From Aeromonas encheleia (GTDB taxonomy: Bacteria; Pseudomonadota; Gammaproteobacteria; Enterobacterales; Aeromonadaceae): a stretch of DNA of 64,000 bases. The position numbers and the translations under genes are program-made. Below the pieces are notes generated by a model that made no database searches, was not told the DNA's origin, and was given only the letters and a program-made list of their open reading frames with translations. The DNA lies in the NCBI RefSeq assembly GCF_900637545.1, contig NZ_LR134376.1, positions 4,287,501-4,351,500 on the forward strand, written 5' to 3'. The first letter of the stretch is position 1. Every line of letters begins with the position of its first letter. Below, piece by piece: positions 54,942 through 63,369 of this stretch.

Positions 54942-55262
54942 AAAAAAGGCAGCCGAAGCTGCCTTGATATGCTTATGCGAGTCCCATTCCCTGGCTGCGA
55001 ATCGCCTTTTCCCTTGGCGTACCTCTGCGCATCATATCTTGGGGTCTTCCTGACCCTTGTTGGTCAATCCTGAATGTGCGTGTGCTTGCCTGACCCGTCC
55101 CGATGACGTCCTGCCATCCATTCGGGGTGGTTGCCTCCCGCAGCCCCGCTCGTCCCGAGCGGTCACCATCCTGGTCTTTCAATCCGTTGCTCATCACTTG
55201 CGCCGAGCCGACTCCCTGTCTCGCCTTCCCGAACCTGAATCCGCTCGCTGGGCCACTCCATG
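54942..55262 (-). ncRNA. csrC: CsrB/CsrC-family CsrA-sequestering RNA
   Basis: About 321 bases with 16 GGA motifs, many in hairpin loops: CGCTCG-GGA-CGAGCG, ACCA-GGA-TGGT, GGGTC-AGGAA-GACCC and GAC-AGGGA-GTC (the last identical to the 5' hairpin of E. coli CsrB). It ends in a terminator (arms GGCAGC and GCTGCC, loop TTCG, then T6, 54942-54963). It sits just upstream of yihI on the same strand and divergent from engB, where E. coli carries csrC. A 98-codon frame through it (54973-55269) has no coding character. The name follows synteny; csrB would suit equally. It should titrate CsrA. Confidence 0.9.
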
Positions 55263-55267
55263 CACCC

Positions 55268-55295
55268 ACTGTAGCAACTTGGCAAAAAGGCTCAA
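55268..55295 (-). promoter_or_regulatory. Predicted promoter of the CsrB/C-type RNA
   Basis: TTGAGC (55290-55295) and TACAGT (55268-55273) with a 16-base spacer, preceded by a markedly A/T-rich stretch (55300-55375). Predicted start near 55262. Confidence 0.6.
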
Positions 55296-55409
55296 TCCAC
55301 TCAGAATGTTTTCAAACGAACATAAATCTTCAGTTTTAATTCAACATATTGAAAATTATAGTTTCTATAATGAAAGCCATGACTAGTTTCAGCCCGGACC
55401 AGGCTTGGA

Positions 55410-55427
55410 AATGGGAGATCTCTTACA
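55410..55427 (-). promoter_or_regulatory. Possible UvrY/GacA box
   Basis: TGTAAG-N6 with a degenerate right half, against the consensus TGTAAG-N6-CTTACA. It lies about 150-165 bases upstream of the predicted RNA start, the distance typical for GacA/UvrY activation of Csr RNAs. Confidence 0.45.
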
Positions 55428-55465
55428 ACAATGCAGGCCATTTAGAGTAAATAGTTTTAAAGGTC

Positions 55466-55498
55466 AAAAATAAACGGGAAACCAATGGTTCCCCGTTC
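55466..55498 (-). terminator. Terminator after the cytochrome c4 gene
   Basis: Stem AACGGG(G/A)AACC with GGTT(T/C)CCCGTT around ATT, followed by TATTTTTG on the minus strand. Confidence 0.75.
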
Positions 55499-55526
55499 TT
55501 TTCAATAAGATAAACCGCAGGTGCTA

Positions 55527-56144
55527 TCAGTGCAGACCGCCCACGTATTTGGACAGCGCCTCGATATCCTGATCCGTCAGCTTCTTGGCCACGTCCCGCA
55601 TCATGCCGTTCGGATCGTTCTCACGGGCCGCCGCACGGAAAGCGGTAAGCTGGGCCTTGATGTAGGCGGGATGCTGGCCTGACAGGCTGGGATACTTGGC
55701 CTGTTCGACACCGGAGCCACGCGGTCCGTGGCAAGCAGTGCAAGCCGCCAGACCACGACTCATGTCTCCTCCCATGTAGAGCGCCTTGCCTGCCGCGACA
55801 ACGTCATCCGGCACCGCGACCGGGGTGACCTTCTGGGTGGCATAGTAGGCGGCCAGGTCGTCCATATCCTGATCGGACAGGGGCAACGCCATGGGTCCCA
55901 TGATGGGTGCAACCCGGCCAGTTTGGCCAGAAGCAGCAGCCTTCAGTTCAACTAATTGTTTTTTGATATATGATGCGTGCTGACCAGCAATCTTGGGATA
56001 CATATCGACTGGGCTGTTACCGTCCGGTCCATGACAAGCCGCACACACGGCAGCCTTGGTTTGTCCCGCAGCGGCATCGCCCTTGGCTTGTGCCATCCCC
56101 GTTACGCCAACCATCAGAGCAAGAGTAATGACTAGGTTCTTCAT
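55527..56144 (-). CDS. Cytochrome c4 (di-heme)
   Basis: 205 aa periplasmic electron carrier. The signal peptide (MKNLVITLALMVGVTGMAQA, cleavage near 20) precedes two c-type domains, each with a heme motif: CAACH near 33 and CTACH near 135. It probably feeds terminal oxidases. The ATG at 56144 starts the signal peptide; an earlier in-frame ATG adds 13 residues. Divergent from engB. E. coli has no equivalent here. Confidence 0.92.
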   Translation of the reverse strand: MKNLVITLALMVGVTGMAQAKGDAAAGQTKAAVCAACHGPDGNSPVDMYPKIAGQHASYIKKQLVELKAAASGQTGRVAPIMGPMALPLSDQDMDDLAAYYATQKVTPVAVPDDVVAAGKALYMGGDMSRGLAACTACHGPRGSGVEQAKYPSLSGQHPAYIKAQLTAFRAAARENDPNGMMRDVAKKLTDQDIEALSKYVGGLH

Positions 56145-56286
56145 GGCGTTCCAACTTCTCGTTATTAGGCTTCCAGATCCCATGCCGCTGAAGGCATGTT
56201 AAAATAAACGCGTTTAAGCGACGCTATTTTACACGATTTCACATAAAAGTAACTCTATAACCCTCTATCTCTATGGGGAATTTACG

Positions 56287-56943
56287 TTGGATACACAAAC
56301 TCTAAATTTCAATAAGGTGCATTTTGTGACCAGCGCACCCGACATCCGCCACCTGCCAAATGATGGGGGTGTCGAGATTGCGTTTGCCGGCCGTTCCAAC
56401 GCCGGTAAGTCATCTGCATTGAATACCTTAACCAAACACAAGAACCTGGCACGGACCAGTAAGACCCCGGGCCGTACCCAGCTGATCAACCTGTTCGAGC
56501 TGGAACCGGGCAAGCGTTTGGTCGACCTGCCTGGCTATGGTTATGCCCAGGTACCGCTGGAAATGAAGCTCAAGTGGCAAAAGTCGCTGGCAGAATACCT
56601 GCAGCGCCGCGAGTCCTTGAAAGGGCTGGTGATCCTGATGGATATCCGCCACCCGCTCAAAGAAACTGACATGAACATGCTGGAGTGGAGCTCACACCGT
56701 GAGCTGCCGGTCATACTGCTGCTGACCAAGGCCGACAAGTTGAGCCCGGGTCCCCGTAACAATCAGGTGATCAAGGTACGCCAGGCCGTGGCCGAACTGG
56801 GTCCGCAGATCCAGGTCGAGGCTTTCTCTTCCCTCAACAACATAGGCGTCGAGAAGCTGGCTCAAACCCTGAGCGGCTGGTATCTGTCCAATGCCGAGAT
56901 CGCTCCGGTAGACATCGACGAAGATCACCAGATCGAGGAGTAA
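56287..56943 (+). CDS. engB: Ribosome-assembly GTPase EngB (YihA), TTG start
   Basis: 218 aa essential GTPase for 50S assembly. G1 GRSNAGKSS near 36, switch [13 protein letters not shown]3 DLPGYGYA and G4 LTKADK are present. The only start that fits the family N-terminus ([17 protein letters not shown]) is TTG at 56287, with GGGG 8 bases upstream. Confidence 0.95.
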   Translation: MDTQTLNFNKVHFVTSAPDIRHLPNDGGVEIAFAGRSNAGKSSALNTLTKHKNLARTSKTPGRTQLINLFELEPGKRLVDLPGYGYAQVPLEMKLKWQKSLAEYLQRRESLKGLVILMDIRHPLKETDMNMLEWSSHRELPVILLLTKADKLSPGPRNNQVIKVRQAVAELGPQIQVEAFSSLNNIGVEKLAQTLSGWYLSNAEIAPVDIDEDHQIEE

Positions 56944-57228
56944 GTTACTCCTCATCTTGCTGCAATGAGCGGAGTTGGCCCTCCGCTGATTGATTGAAAG
57001 ACTTTCAAGCCACCCCTCGCAGATCCCTCCTCACCCCGATAACGGTCATTCCGACCAGCAATAAACAACAAATCATTTAATATCAGGCAGATAATAAGTT
57101 CGACCGCCTAGAGAATTAACTTTCAATAGCCCTGATAGCGTTTTCATTATTCCAGCGACAGAGATCATGCCGAAGGCACTTCAAGAACGAAAATGAAAAT
57201 TTATTACAACAATGGGAGGAAAAGGGAC

Positions 57229-57337
57229 AAAAATGAGGCCAGTCCCGCTATCTGCGGTCTGGCCTGAAGCAATGAGTTCAAAAAATTGGGAAAAAGCTAA
57301 TTCTCGAGAACAAAGACGATTGGTTTTCCTCAAGAAA
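57229..57337 (-). ncRNA. Candidate small RNA downstream of Spot 42
   Basis: A strong bipartite hairpin (AGGCCAG with CTGGCCT, inner CCGC/GCGG) is followed on the minus strand by CATTTTTG (57229-57265). About 100 bases upstream, TAGAAT (57344-57349) and TTTAAT (57366-57371) are 16 bases apart. Between them is a U-rich single-stranded-looking stretch that could bind Hfq. It could instead be a back-up terminator for Spot 42 read-through. Confidence 0.4.
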
Positions 57338-57395
57338 CATCTCATTCTAGCAAAAAATCGATCAAATTAAAGCTTTTGCTCTAAATAAGGCGCAT

Positions 57396-57499
57396 AAAAA
57401 AACACCCCGACGATGACTCATCGGGGCTGCTATTCAGCCACATTCAATTACGTGAAATAAAAGGTCTGAAAGATAGAACATCTTACCTCTGTACCCTAC
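57396..57499 (-). ncRNA. spf: Spot 42 RNA
   Basis: About 104 bases. The first 45 are almost identical to E. coli Spot 42 (GTAGGGTACAGAGGTAAGAT at the 5' end, then TTCTATCTTTCAGACCTTTT), as is ATTTCACGTAAT. It ends in a terminator CCCCGATGAGTCATCGTCGGGG-type stem and T7. A -10 TACAGT lies at 57507-57512. In enterobacteria CRP represses it and, with Hfq, it represses secondary-carbon genes. It is convergent with engB as in E. coli. Confidence 0.95.
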
Positions 57500-57600
57500 A
57501 TCGAGAACTGTACAGCAAAGCAGCAAAAAGTGAAAGTAATTTATGTAATTTAGTTTCATAAAAAACGTATAAGAGAATTCACTTTATTTTTCATATAGAT

Positions 57601-57664
57601 AAAAAAATCCCCAGTACGAATACCGGGGAGTTATAAAGGTGACTAGCTAGCACTTCCTCAACTA
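57601..57664 (-). ncRNA. Candidate sigma-E-dependent small RNA
   Basis: A terminator (CCCC/GGGG and GTA/TAC arms, loop TTCG, then seven T, 57601-57628) is preceded by a sigma-E-like promoter: GGAACTT (57691-57697), 16 bases, then ACTAA (57670-57674), one base off TCTAA. The predicted transcript is about 64 bases and opens near ATAGTTGAGGAAGTG. No similarity to a known sRNA recognised. Confidence 0.4.
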
Positions 57665-57763
57665 TCTAGTTAGTCAGCGCCATTTCACTCAAGTTCCGCT
57701 GTATTGAAAAAAAACTTGAAAATCTTGCGGGCACATTAAAGCATTCGTCGTAGTACGTTGTTA

Positions 57764-57940
57764 TTAATGTGTTTTTAGTTCATCCGTTGCATGCTCGAAG
57801 GCCATCAAAATATCGTCTGCCTGGCTTCTGCCCGACTGATAGGCAGGTCAGCCAGCTTTTCCAACCGATACCACCATCGGGAAAGCTCCCATCAGTCTGA
57901 CCAGAAAATCCACATGCCGCTCATCGAACCCCAGCCTCAT
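57764..57940 (-). pseudogene. Short reading frame interrupted by one TGA
   Basis: From ATG 57940 the frame reads MRLGFDERHVDFLVRLMGAF... for 30 codons, then a TGA, then 27 codons in the same frame (PAYQSGRSQADDILMAFE...TH) to TAA. Both halves look amphipathic and protein-like. It follows aroE by 22 bases. Family not recognised. It may be a decayed gene, two small peptides or chance. Confidence 0.35.
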
Positions 57941-57962
57941 CCCTCGAGACACTGAGCCTGAC

Positions 57963-58784
57963 TCACAGTATCCCCAGATTACGCTTGAGTTCCCTCAATA
58001 CCTGCTTGGTCCCCGGCCGGATGCCGCGCCACACGGTGAACGCCTCGGCCGCCTGCTCCACCAGCATGCCCAGCCCATCCATTGTGTGCAGGGCGCCATG
58101 TTGCTTGGCCCAGTGAATGAAGGCGGTATCCGCCGCACCGTACATCATGTCGTAGATGGCGACACCGCCGTGGATCATGGCCGGCGGCAGGGGGGGGAGG
58201 TCCCCCTGCAGGCTGGCGGAGGTGGAGTTAATGATGAGATCGAACGAGCCACTCAGCTGTTCATAGGCCTGGGCCATCACCGCCCCCAGATCCTGGAATT
58301 CGGTGGCCAGTTGCTCGGCCTTGGCGTGGGTACGGTTGGCAATCACCAGCTCGCTCGGTCGCTCGGCCAGCAGGGGCGCCAGCGCCCCTCGGGCGGCACC
58401 ACCCGCCCCGAGCAGCAAGATCCGGCTACCGGCCAGATTCACCCCATGGGCCTTGAGATCCGCCACCAAGCCTGCACCATCGGTATTGTCCCCAAGCAGC
58501 ACCCCGTCGTCGGTCAGCTTGATGGTGTTGACCGCCCCGGCCCGCTGGGCCCGTGGGCTCAGTCGAGCGACCAGGGAGAATGCCTGCTCCTTGAAGGGCA
58601 CTGTCACGTTGCAACCCTTGCCCCCCTCGGCGAAGAAGGTCTGCAGGCTGACCGCAAAATCATCGACTGCGGGCTCGGCCAGGCCATATTCCAGCGCCTG
58701 CTGGGTCTGCCTGGCAAACAGGGTGTGGATGAAGGGAGACTTGCTGTGGCGCACCGGGTGGCCAAAAACCAGATAACGATCCAT
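57963..58784 (-). CDS. aroE: Shikimate dehydrogenase
   Basis: 273 aa NADP enzyme reducing 3-dehydroshikimate. The substrate site HSKSPFIH near 14 and catalytic Lys in VPFKEQAF near 65 are intact, as is the nucleotide loop [12 protein letters not shown] near 125. Start [17 protein letters not shown]; longer frames add 35 residues without similarity. Last gene of the minus-strand run from dprA. Confidence 0.96.
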   Translation of the reverse strand: MDRYLVFGHPVRHSKSPFIHTLFARQTQQALEYGLAEPAVDDFAVSLQTFFAEGGKGCNVTVPFKEQAFSLVARLSPRAQRAGAVNTIKLTDDGVLLGDNTDGAGLVADLKAHGVNLAGSRILLLGAGGAARGALAPLLAERPSELVIANRTHAKAEQLATEFQDLGAVMAQAYEQLSGSFDLIINSTSASLQGDLPPLPPAMIHGGVAIYDMMYGAADTAFIHWAKQHGALHTMDGLGMLVEQAAEAFTVWRGIRPGTKQVLRELKRNLGIL

Positions 58785-58860
58785 CAAATATATCCATCGA
58801 AGGGCGGTCTCCCGATTTAACGGGTTTTCCCCCCGGGGGACAAGCCGAATCTCGGCCACG

Positions 58861-58883
58861 AAAAAGGGCCCTTGGGCCCTTCT
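58861..58883 (-). terminator. Terminator after hemF
   Basis: AAGGGCC and GGCCCTT around CAAG, with TTT beyond it on the minus strand, in the 101-base gap before aroE. aroE may therefore rely on read-through or its own promoter. Confidence 0.65.
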
Positions 58884-58885
58884 TC

Positions 58886-59854
<969 letters not shown>

Positions 59855-59892
59855 TCAGAGGCCGCTCGCGGCCTGGCAAAGAAGATATGCCC

Positions 59893-60453
59893 TCAAGAGG
59901 GGCGAATGACAGCGCCGGTTCTGGCGTCCTTGATCTCGGACGGATTAGCCTGTTCACCCACTTCGCCTGGCAGGATATAGGCCAGCAGGTGCGCCAGCGG
60001 CGCGCCTATGTCGGCGACGCAGCGAGCGGGCGCTTCACCGGTCAGATTGGCGCTGGTCGACACCAGCGGCTTGCCGAAGGCGCGGCACAGCGCCTGCACC
60101 TGAGGATGCGCCGTCACTCGAACCGCCAGGGTATCGAACTGGCCGGTGAGCCAAGCAGGCGTCGTGGCACGGGCGGGCATGATCCAGGTGAAGGGACCCG
60201 GCCAGCTAGTCTGTACTCGGGCAAGCTGATCGGCACTGAGCTGGCTCAGATCGATGTAATCCTGCAACTGCGCCAGATCGGCGGCAATCAGGATCAGCCC
60301 CTTCTCCACCGGACGCTGCTTGATGGCCAGCAGACGCTGCACGGCCGACTCGGAATCGGGATCACAACCCAGGCCGAACACAGCCTCGGTCGCGTAGGCG
60401 ATCACCCCGTCATCGCGGAGGGCGGCAATCGCTTGTTCAAATTCGTTTGGCAT
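59893..60453 (-). CDS. tsaC: Threonylcarbamoyl-AMP synthase TsaC
   Basis: 186 aa YrdC-fold enzyme making threonylcarbamoyl-AMP for the t6A37 modification of tRNA. N-terminal substrate-site region [19 protein letters not shown] and the nucleotide loop [14 protein letters not shown] are present. Its first 27 bases are imperfectly repeated 91 bases upstream. Confidence 0.95.
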   Translation of the reverse strand: MPNEFEQAIAALRDDGVIAYATEAVFGLGCDPDSESAVQRLLAIKQRPVEKGLILIAADLAQLQDYIDLSQLSADQLARVQTSWPGPFTWIMPARATTPAWLTGQFDTLAVRVTAHPQVQALCRAFGKPLVSTSANLTGEAPARCVADIGAPLAHLLAYILPGEVGEQANPSEIKDARTGAVIRPS

Positions 60454-60496
60454 AGAAAAAATGCGGTAGCCGAGCTACCGCCTCATCACTGATTGA
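60422..60496. repeat. Imperfect duplication, copy A (tsaC start and purE terminator)
   Basis: Three blocks recur in the same order at 60513-60602: the tsaC start segment (60422-60448, 24 of 27 identical), AGAAAAAAT, and CCGCCTCATC. The spacing grows from 91 to 103 bases through small indels. A purE terminator lies in this copy (60456-60481: GCGGTAGC and GCTACCGC, then ATTTTTTC on the minus strand). Confidence 0.65.
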
Positions 60497-60512
60497 CATT
60501 GAGTCTGCTAGA

Positions 60513-60602
60513 GCGGCAACCGCTTGTTCAGATTCATTTTCCCTGGAACGCAGAAAAAATACGACCCGTCAGGCTGGCTGCCGCCTCATCGCTTACTTGA
60601 GC
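60513..60602. repeat. Imperfect duplication, copy B (tsaC-like relic next to the purE stop)
   Basis: Contains a relic of the tsaC 5' end (a frame reading NESEQAVAALADS against tsa[14 protein letters not shown]), then CAGAAAAAAT and CCGCCTCATC, and ends in the purE stop region. Confidence 0.6.
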
Positions 60603-61099
60603 AGTTGAGCCTGCAGGGCGGCATCCTTGGCCATCACCTCTTCGGCATTCTTCTGGCGCTCGGCGCGTACCTTGACTGCCAGGGCGTCATCGGCCACGGC
60701 CAACATCTGGGCAGCCAGATAACCGGCGTTCTTGGCGCCGGCCTTGCCGATCGCCACTGTCGCCACCGGCACGCCACCCGGCATCTGCACGGTGGAGAGC
60801 AATGCATCCAGCCCCTTGAGCGGGCCACCATCGATGGGCACCCCGATCACGGGACGGGTGGTGATGCCGGCCACGGCACCAGCCAGGTGGGCGGCCAGCC
60901 CGGCGGCGCAGATGAAGACCTTGCAACCACGGGTTTCGGCATCGGTGACATACTGATGGGTAGCGGCCGGGGTACGGTGCGCGGAGGTGACCTTCACTTC
61001 CACTGTGATATCAAACGACTTGAGGACTTCAAGGGTGGATTGCATCACGGGAAAATCAGAATCAGAGCCCATCAATACGGCAACAAAGGGTTTATTCAT
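60593..61099 (-). CDS. purE: N5-carboxyaminoimidazole ribonucleotide mutase
   Basis: 168 aa class I PurE of purine synthesis. Substrate loop [10 protein letters not shown] near 10, catalytic His in [10 protein letters not shown] near 42, and [17 protein letters not shown] near 95. purK is not in the window, unlike the E. coli purEK operon; here purE is embedded in the tsaC cluster. Confidence 0.96.
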   Translation of the reverse strand: MNKPFVAVLMGSDSDFPVMQSTLEVLKSFDITVEVKVTSAHRTPAATHQYVTDAETRGCKVFICAAGLAAHLAGAVAGITTRPVIGVPIDGGPLKGLDALLSTVQMPGGVPVATVAIGKAGAKNAGYLAAQMLAVADDALAVKVRAERQKNAEEVMAKDAALQAQLLK

Positions 61100-61173
61100 G
61101 GTGGGAATTTCCTTACTCCAAGTGGGGGGTTGAAGTTCGCCGAAAACGTTTCAATTTGGTTACGGCGGCGGGA

Positions 61174-61731
61174 TTATACCTGCTCACTCTGATGGCCGCA
61201 TTTCTTTTGCGGGCAGATCCACCTCAGATTTCCCCTCACTTTCTTCTCCACCATGATGCCCCAGCCACATTCGGGACAAGGCATGGGGATCGGCTTGTCG
61301 TTAACCACATATTTACAATGGGGATAGCCGTCGCAGGAGTAGAACTGCTTGCCGTAGCGGGAGGTGCGGCTCACCAGATGACCCTTGCCACACTCGGGAC
61401 AGAGGATCTGGGTGTCGTCGCTTTCCTGCAAGGATTCGATGTGCTGACAGGCCGGATACTGGGTGCAACCGACGAACAGGCCGTAACGCCCCTTCTTGAT
61501 CGCCAGCGGCTGACCACAATCCGGGCAGGCGGAACCTTCCAGCACCTTTTCAATGTCGCGGCCGGACGGTGTCAGGGAACGGATGTAGTCACAGGCGGGA
61601 TAGGCGGAGCAGCCCAGAAAGAGGCCATGCTTGCCCTGGCGGATCACCAGCTCGGCACCACACTGCGGGCAAGGCTCTCGCTCGAACGCGTTCTCGTGGG
61701 CAGAAAAGAGGTGATGATCGATTTTTGACAT
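61174..61731 (-). CDS. yrdD: Topoisomerase-type zinc-ribbon protein (YrdD-like)
   Basis: 185 aa made of four consecutive topoisomerase I C-terminal zinc-ribbon modules, each opening with a Cys pair: CPQC, CPDC, CPEC and CPEC, with second pairs such as CSAYPAC and CTQYPAC. The last module is degenerate (CPQKKC). Nucleic-acid binding is likely; no catalytic domain. Conserved neighbour of tsaC, smg and dprA. Confidence 0.92.
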   Translation of the reverse strand: MSKIDHHLFSAHENAFEREPCPQCGAELVIRQGKHGLFLGCSAYPACDYIRSLTPSGRDIEKVLEGSACPDCGQPLAIKKGRYGLFVGCTQYPACQHIESLQESDDTQILCPECGKGHLVSRTSRYGKQFYSCDGYPHCKYVVNDKPIPMPCPECGWGIMVEKKVRGNLRWICPQKKCGHQSEQV

Positions 61732-61786
61732 GGGCCGCGCCTTGAAATCCAGATGGCCTGAATTCTACCAGCGCGGCACCGGACTG

Positions 61787-62260
61787 TCAGTGAATGACAC
61801 CGTCTGACTCATCAAACACCAGCTCTTCCATCTGCTGGTAGGCATTTTCACTGCCCGGTACGTTGAACAGCACCATCATGACGACCCACTTCAAATCGTC
61901 CAGCTCGATATCCGGCTTGTCCAGCTCGAGCAGACGCTCGATGCAGATCTCGCGGGTTTCGGCATTCAGCACCTGGGCCTGTTCCAGGAACAGCAGGAAG
62001 CCACGGCATTCGGTGCTGAGGCGGGCCAGCTCTTGCGGGGCATAGATCCGCATCGAGCCTTGTGCGCTGGCGGAGACATACACCTCCCGTTCGCTGTCAT
62101 GTAGATTGGCCAGCCTTTCCAGCCAGTTGAGCGCCTTCTCGATCTCGTCCTGATTGAAACCGGCTCGGCTCAGTTCGTCGGTGAGTTCATCCTGCTCTAC
62201 CATCACATCAGCATCGCTGTGGATGTAGGTCTCGAAAAGGTACATCAATACATCAAACAT
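61787..62260 (-). CDS. smg: Smg family protein (DUF494)
   Basis: 157 aa, same length as E. coli Smg. Start MFDVLMYLFETYIHSDADV; the last residues are ELVFDESDGVIH. Acidic, helical, function unknown. Its start overlaps the end of dprA by 8 bases. Confidence 0.92.
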   Translation of the reverse strand: MFDVLMYLFETYIHSDADVMVEQDELTDELSRAGFNQDEIEKALNWLERLANLHDSEREVYVSASAQGSMRIYAPQELARLSTECRGFLLFLEQAQVLNAETREICIERLLELDKPDIELDDLKWVVMMVLFNVPGSENAYQQMEELVFDESDGVIH

Positions 62261-63368
62261 GATTCGCCCTCCTCGTTCTGACGTATCCACCGGCTACCGC
62301 CATCACTGCACCGGCCAGCTCCAGCTCTACCAACCTGCCCAACACCAGTTCGACAGGAAGCCGGGACCGCTCGGCAACGGTATCCACGCTCGTGGCTTCA
62401 TAATCTACGTTATCCAACAAATCGGCATAAGGCAATTCGCTATTATGCGAAGGCTCGGGTGAATGACTCGCCGGTCTCGCCAGCGGCACCAAGGCGGGCA
62501 GTTCCTCCATGACATCGGCCGCAGTCAAGACCAGTTTGGCCCCCTGCTGGATCAGCCTGTTGCAGCCCAATGCCTGCACATTCTGCGGGGCGCCGGGTAC
62601 GGCGAACACCTCGCGCCCCTGTTCCAAGGCGTAACGGGCCGTGATGAGGGAGCCACTCTGTTCGGCCGCCTCCACCACCAGGGTACCGAGGGAGAGCCCG
62701 CTGATGATGCGATTGCGACGGGGGAAGTGCTCGGCGAGTGGCCCTTTGTCCGGCGCCAGCTCGGAGATCAGCAGGCCGCCGCGTTCCAGGATTTGCATGG
62801 CCAACCCCTGATGACGCTTCGGATAGAGGCAATCGAGACCAGAGCCCAACACCGCCAGCGTCACGCCCCCGGCCGTCAACGCCTGCTGATGACAGACGCC
62901 ATCGATGCCGAGCGCCAGCCCCGAGGTGATCGCCAGGCCGCATTCCACCAGCTCGGCGCACAGCCGAGCCGCGTTGTCCTTGCCGGCATAAGTGGGATGG
63001 CGCGTGCCCACCATTGCCAACTGGGGCAGCGCCAGCGCCTCCAGCGCGCCACGGCAATAGAGCAGCAGCGGCGCGGCGGGGATCTCTTTTAACAGGGAGG
63101 GATAACTGGGGGTATCTGGACAGATGAGATGCTGACCCGGCCTGCTCGCCCAGAGCAGCCCTTGCTCTACCTCGGGCAGTGGCCACCTGAGTTGGCGGAT
63201 CTGGGCCTCGCTGAGGCCCATCTCCCGAAGCCTGGCATCGTCGCAGGCAAACAGGGCGGCGATATCCCCCTCGAAGTGGGCCAGCAGGCGAGATGCGGTG
63301 ACAGGACCTATGCCAGTCACCGCATCCAGCGTCAGCCACAGTGCGAGCCGTTCGAGTGGAGGCGACAC
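62253..63368 (-). CDS. dprA: DNA processing protein DprA (Smf), GTG start
   Basis: 371 aa. N-terminal SAM-like helical region, Rossmann-like DprA core (about 110-290: MVGTRHPTYAG, ITSGLALGIDG, VLGSGLDCLYPKRH, EHFPRRNRIISGLS) and a C-terminal winged helix (about 310-371). It loads RecA on incoming single-stranded DNA in transformation. The GTG at 63368 follows the LysM-gene stop by one base; upstream starts lie inside that gene. Confidence 0.94.
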   Translation of the reverse strand: MSPPLERLALWLTLDAVTGIGPVTASRLLAHFEGDIAALFACDDARLREMGLSEAQIRQLRWPLPEVEQGLLWASRPGQHLICPDTPSYPSLLKEIPAAPLLLYCRGALEALALPQLAMVGTRHPTYAGKDNAARLCAELVECGLAITSGLALGIDGVCHQQALTAGGVTLAVLGSGLDCLYPKRHQGLAMQILERGGLLISELAPDKGPLAEHFPRRNRIISGLSLGTLVVEAAEQSGSLITARYALEQGREVFAVPGAPQNVQALGCNRLIQQGAKLVLTAADVMEELPALVPLARPASHSPEPSHNSELPYADLLDNVDYEATSVDTVAERSRLPVELVLGRLVELELAGAVMAVAGGYVRTRRANHV

Positions 63369-63369
63369 G

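Larger units (their letters stand above)
56944..57962. other. AT-rich 1 kb region without an intact protein gene
   Basis: Clearly A/T-richer than the flanking genes. It holds, all on the minus strand, a candidate RNA (57229-57337), Spot 42 (57396-57499), a candidate sigma-E-type RNA (57601-57664) and a broken short reading frame (57764-57940). polA, the normal neighbour of Spot 42, is not here. A stem AGCGGAG/CTCCGCT just after engB has no T-tract. Confidence 0.8.

Noticed and set aside
54973-55269. 98-codon ORF upstream of yihI
   Set aside because: The same bases explain themselves as a GGA-rich Csr RNA with hairpins and terminator; the translation has no protein-like pattern and no ribosome site.
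57764-57940. Selenoprotein reading of the TGA-split frame
   Set aside because: No hairpin of bacterial SECIS type is evident just after the TGA and no redox motif surrounds it; nonsense decay is simpler.
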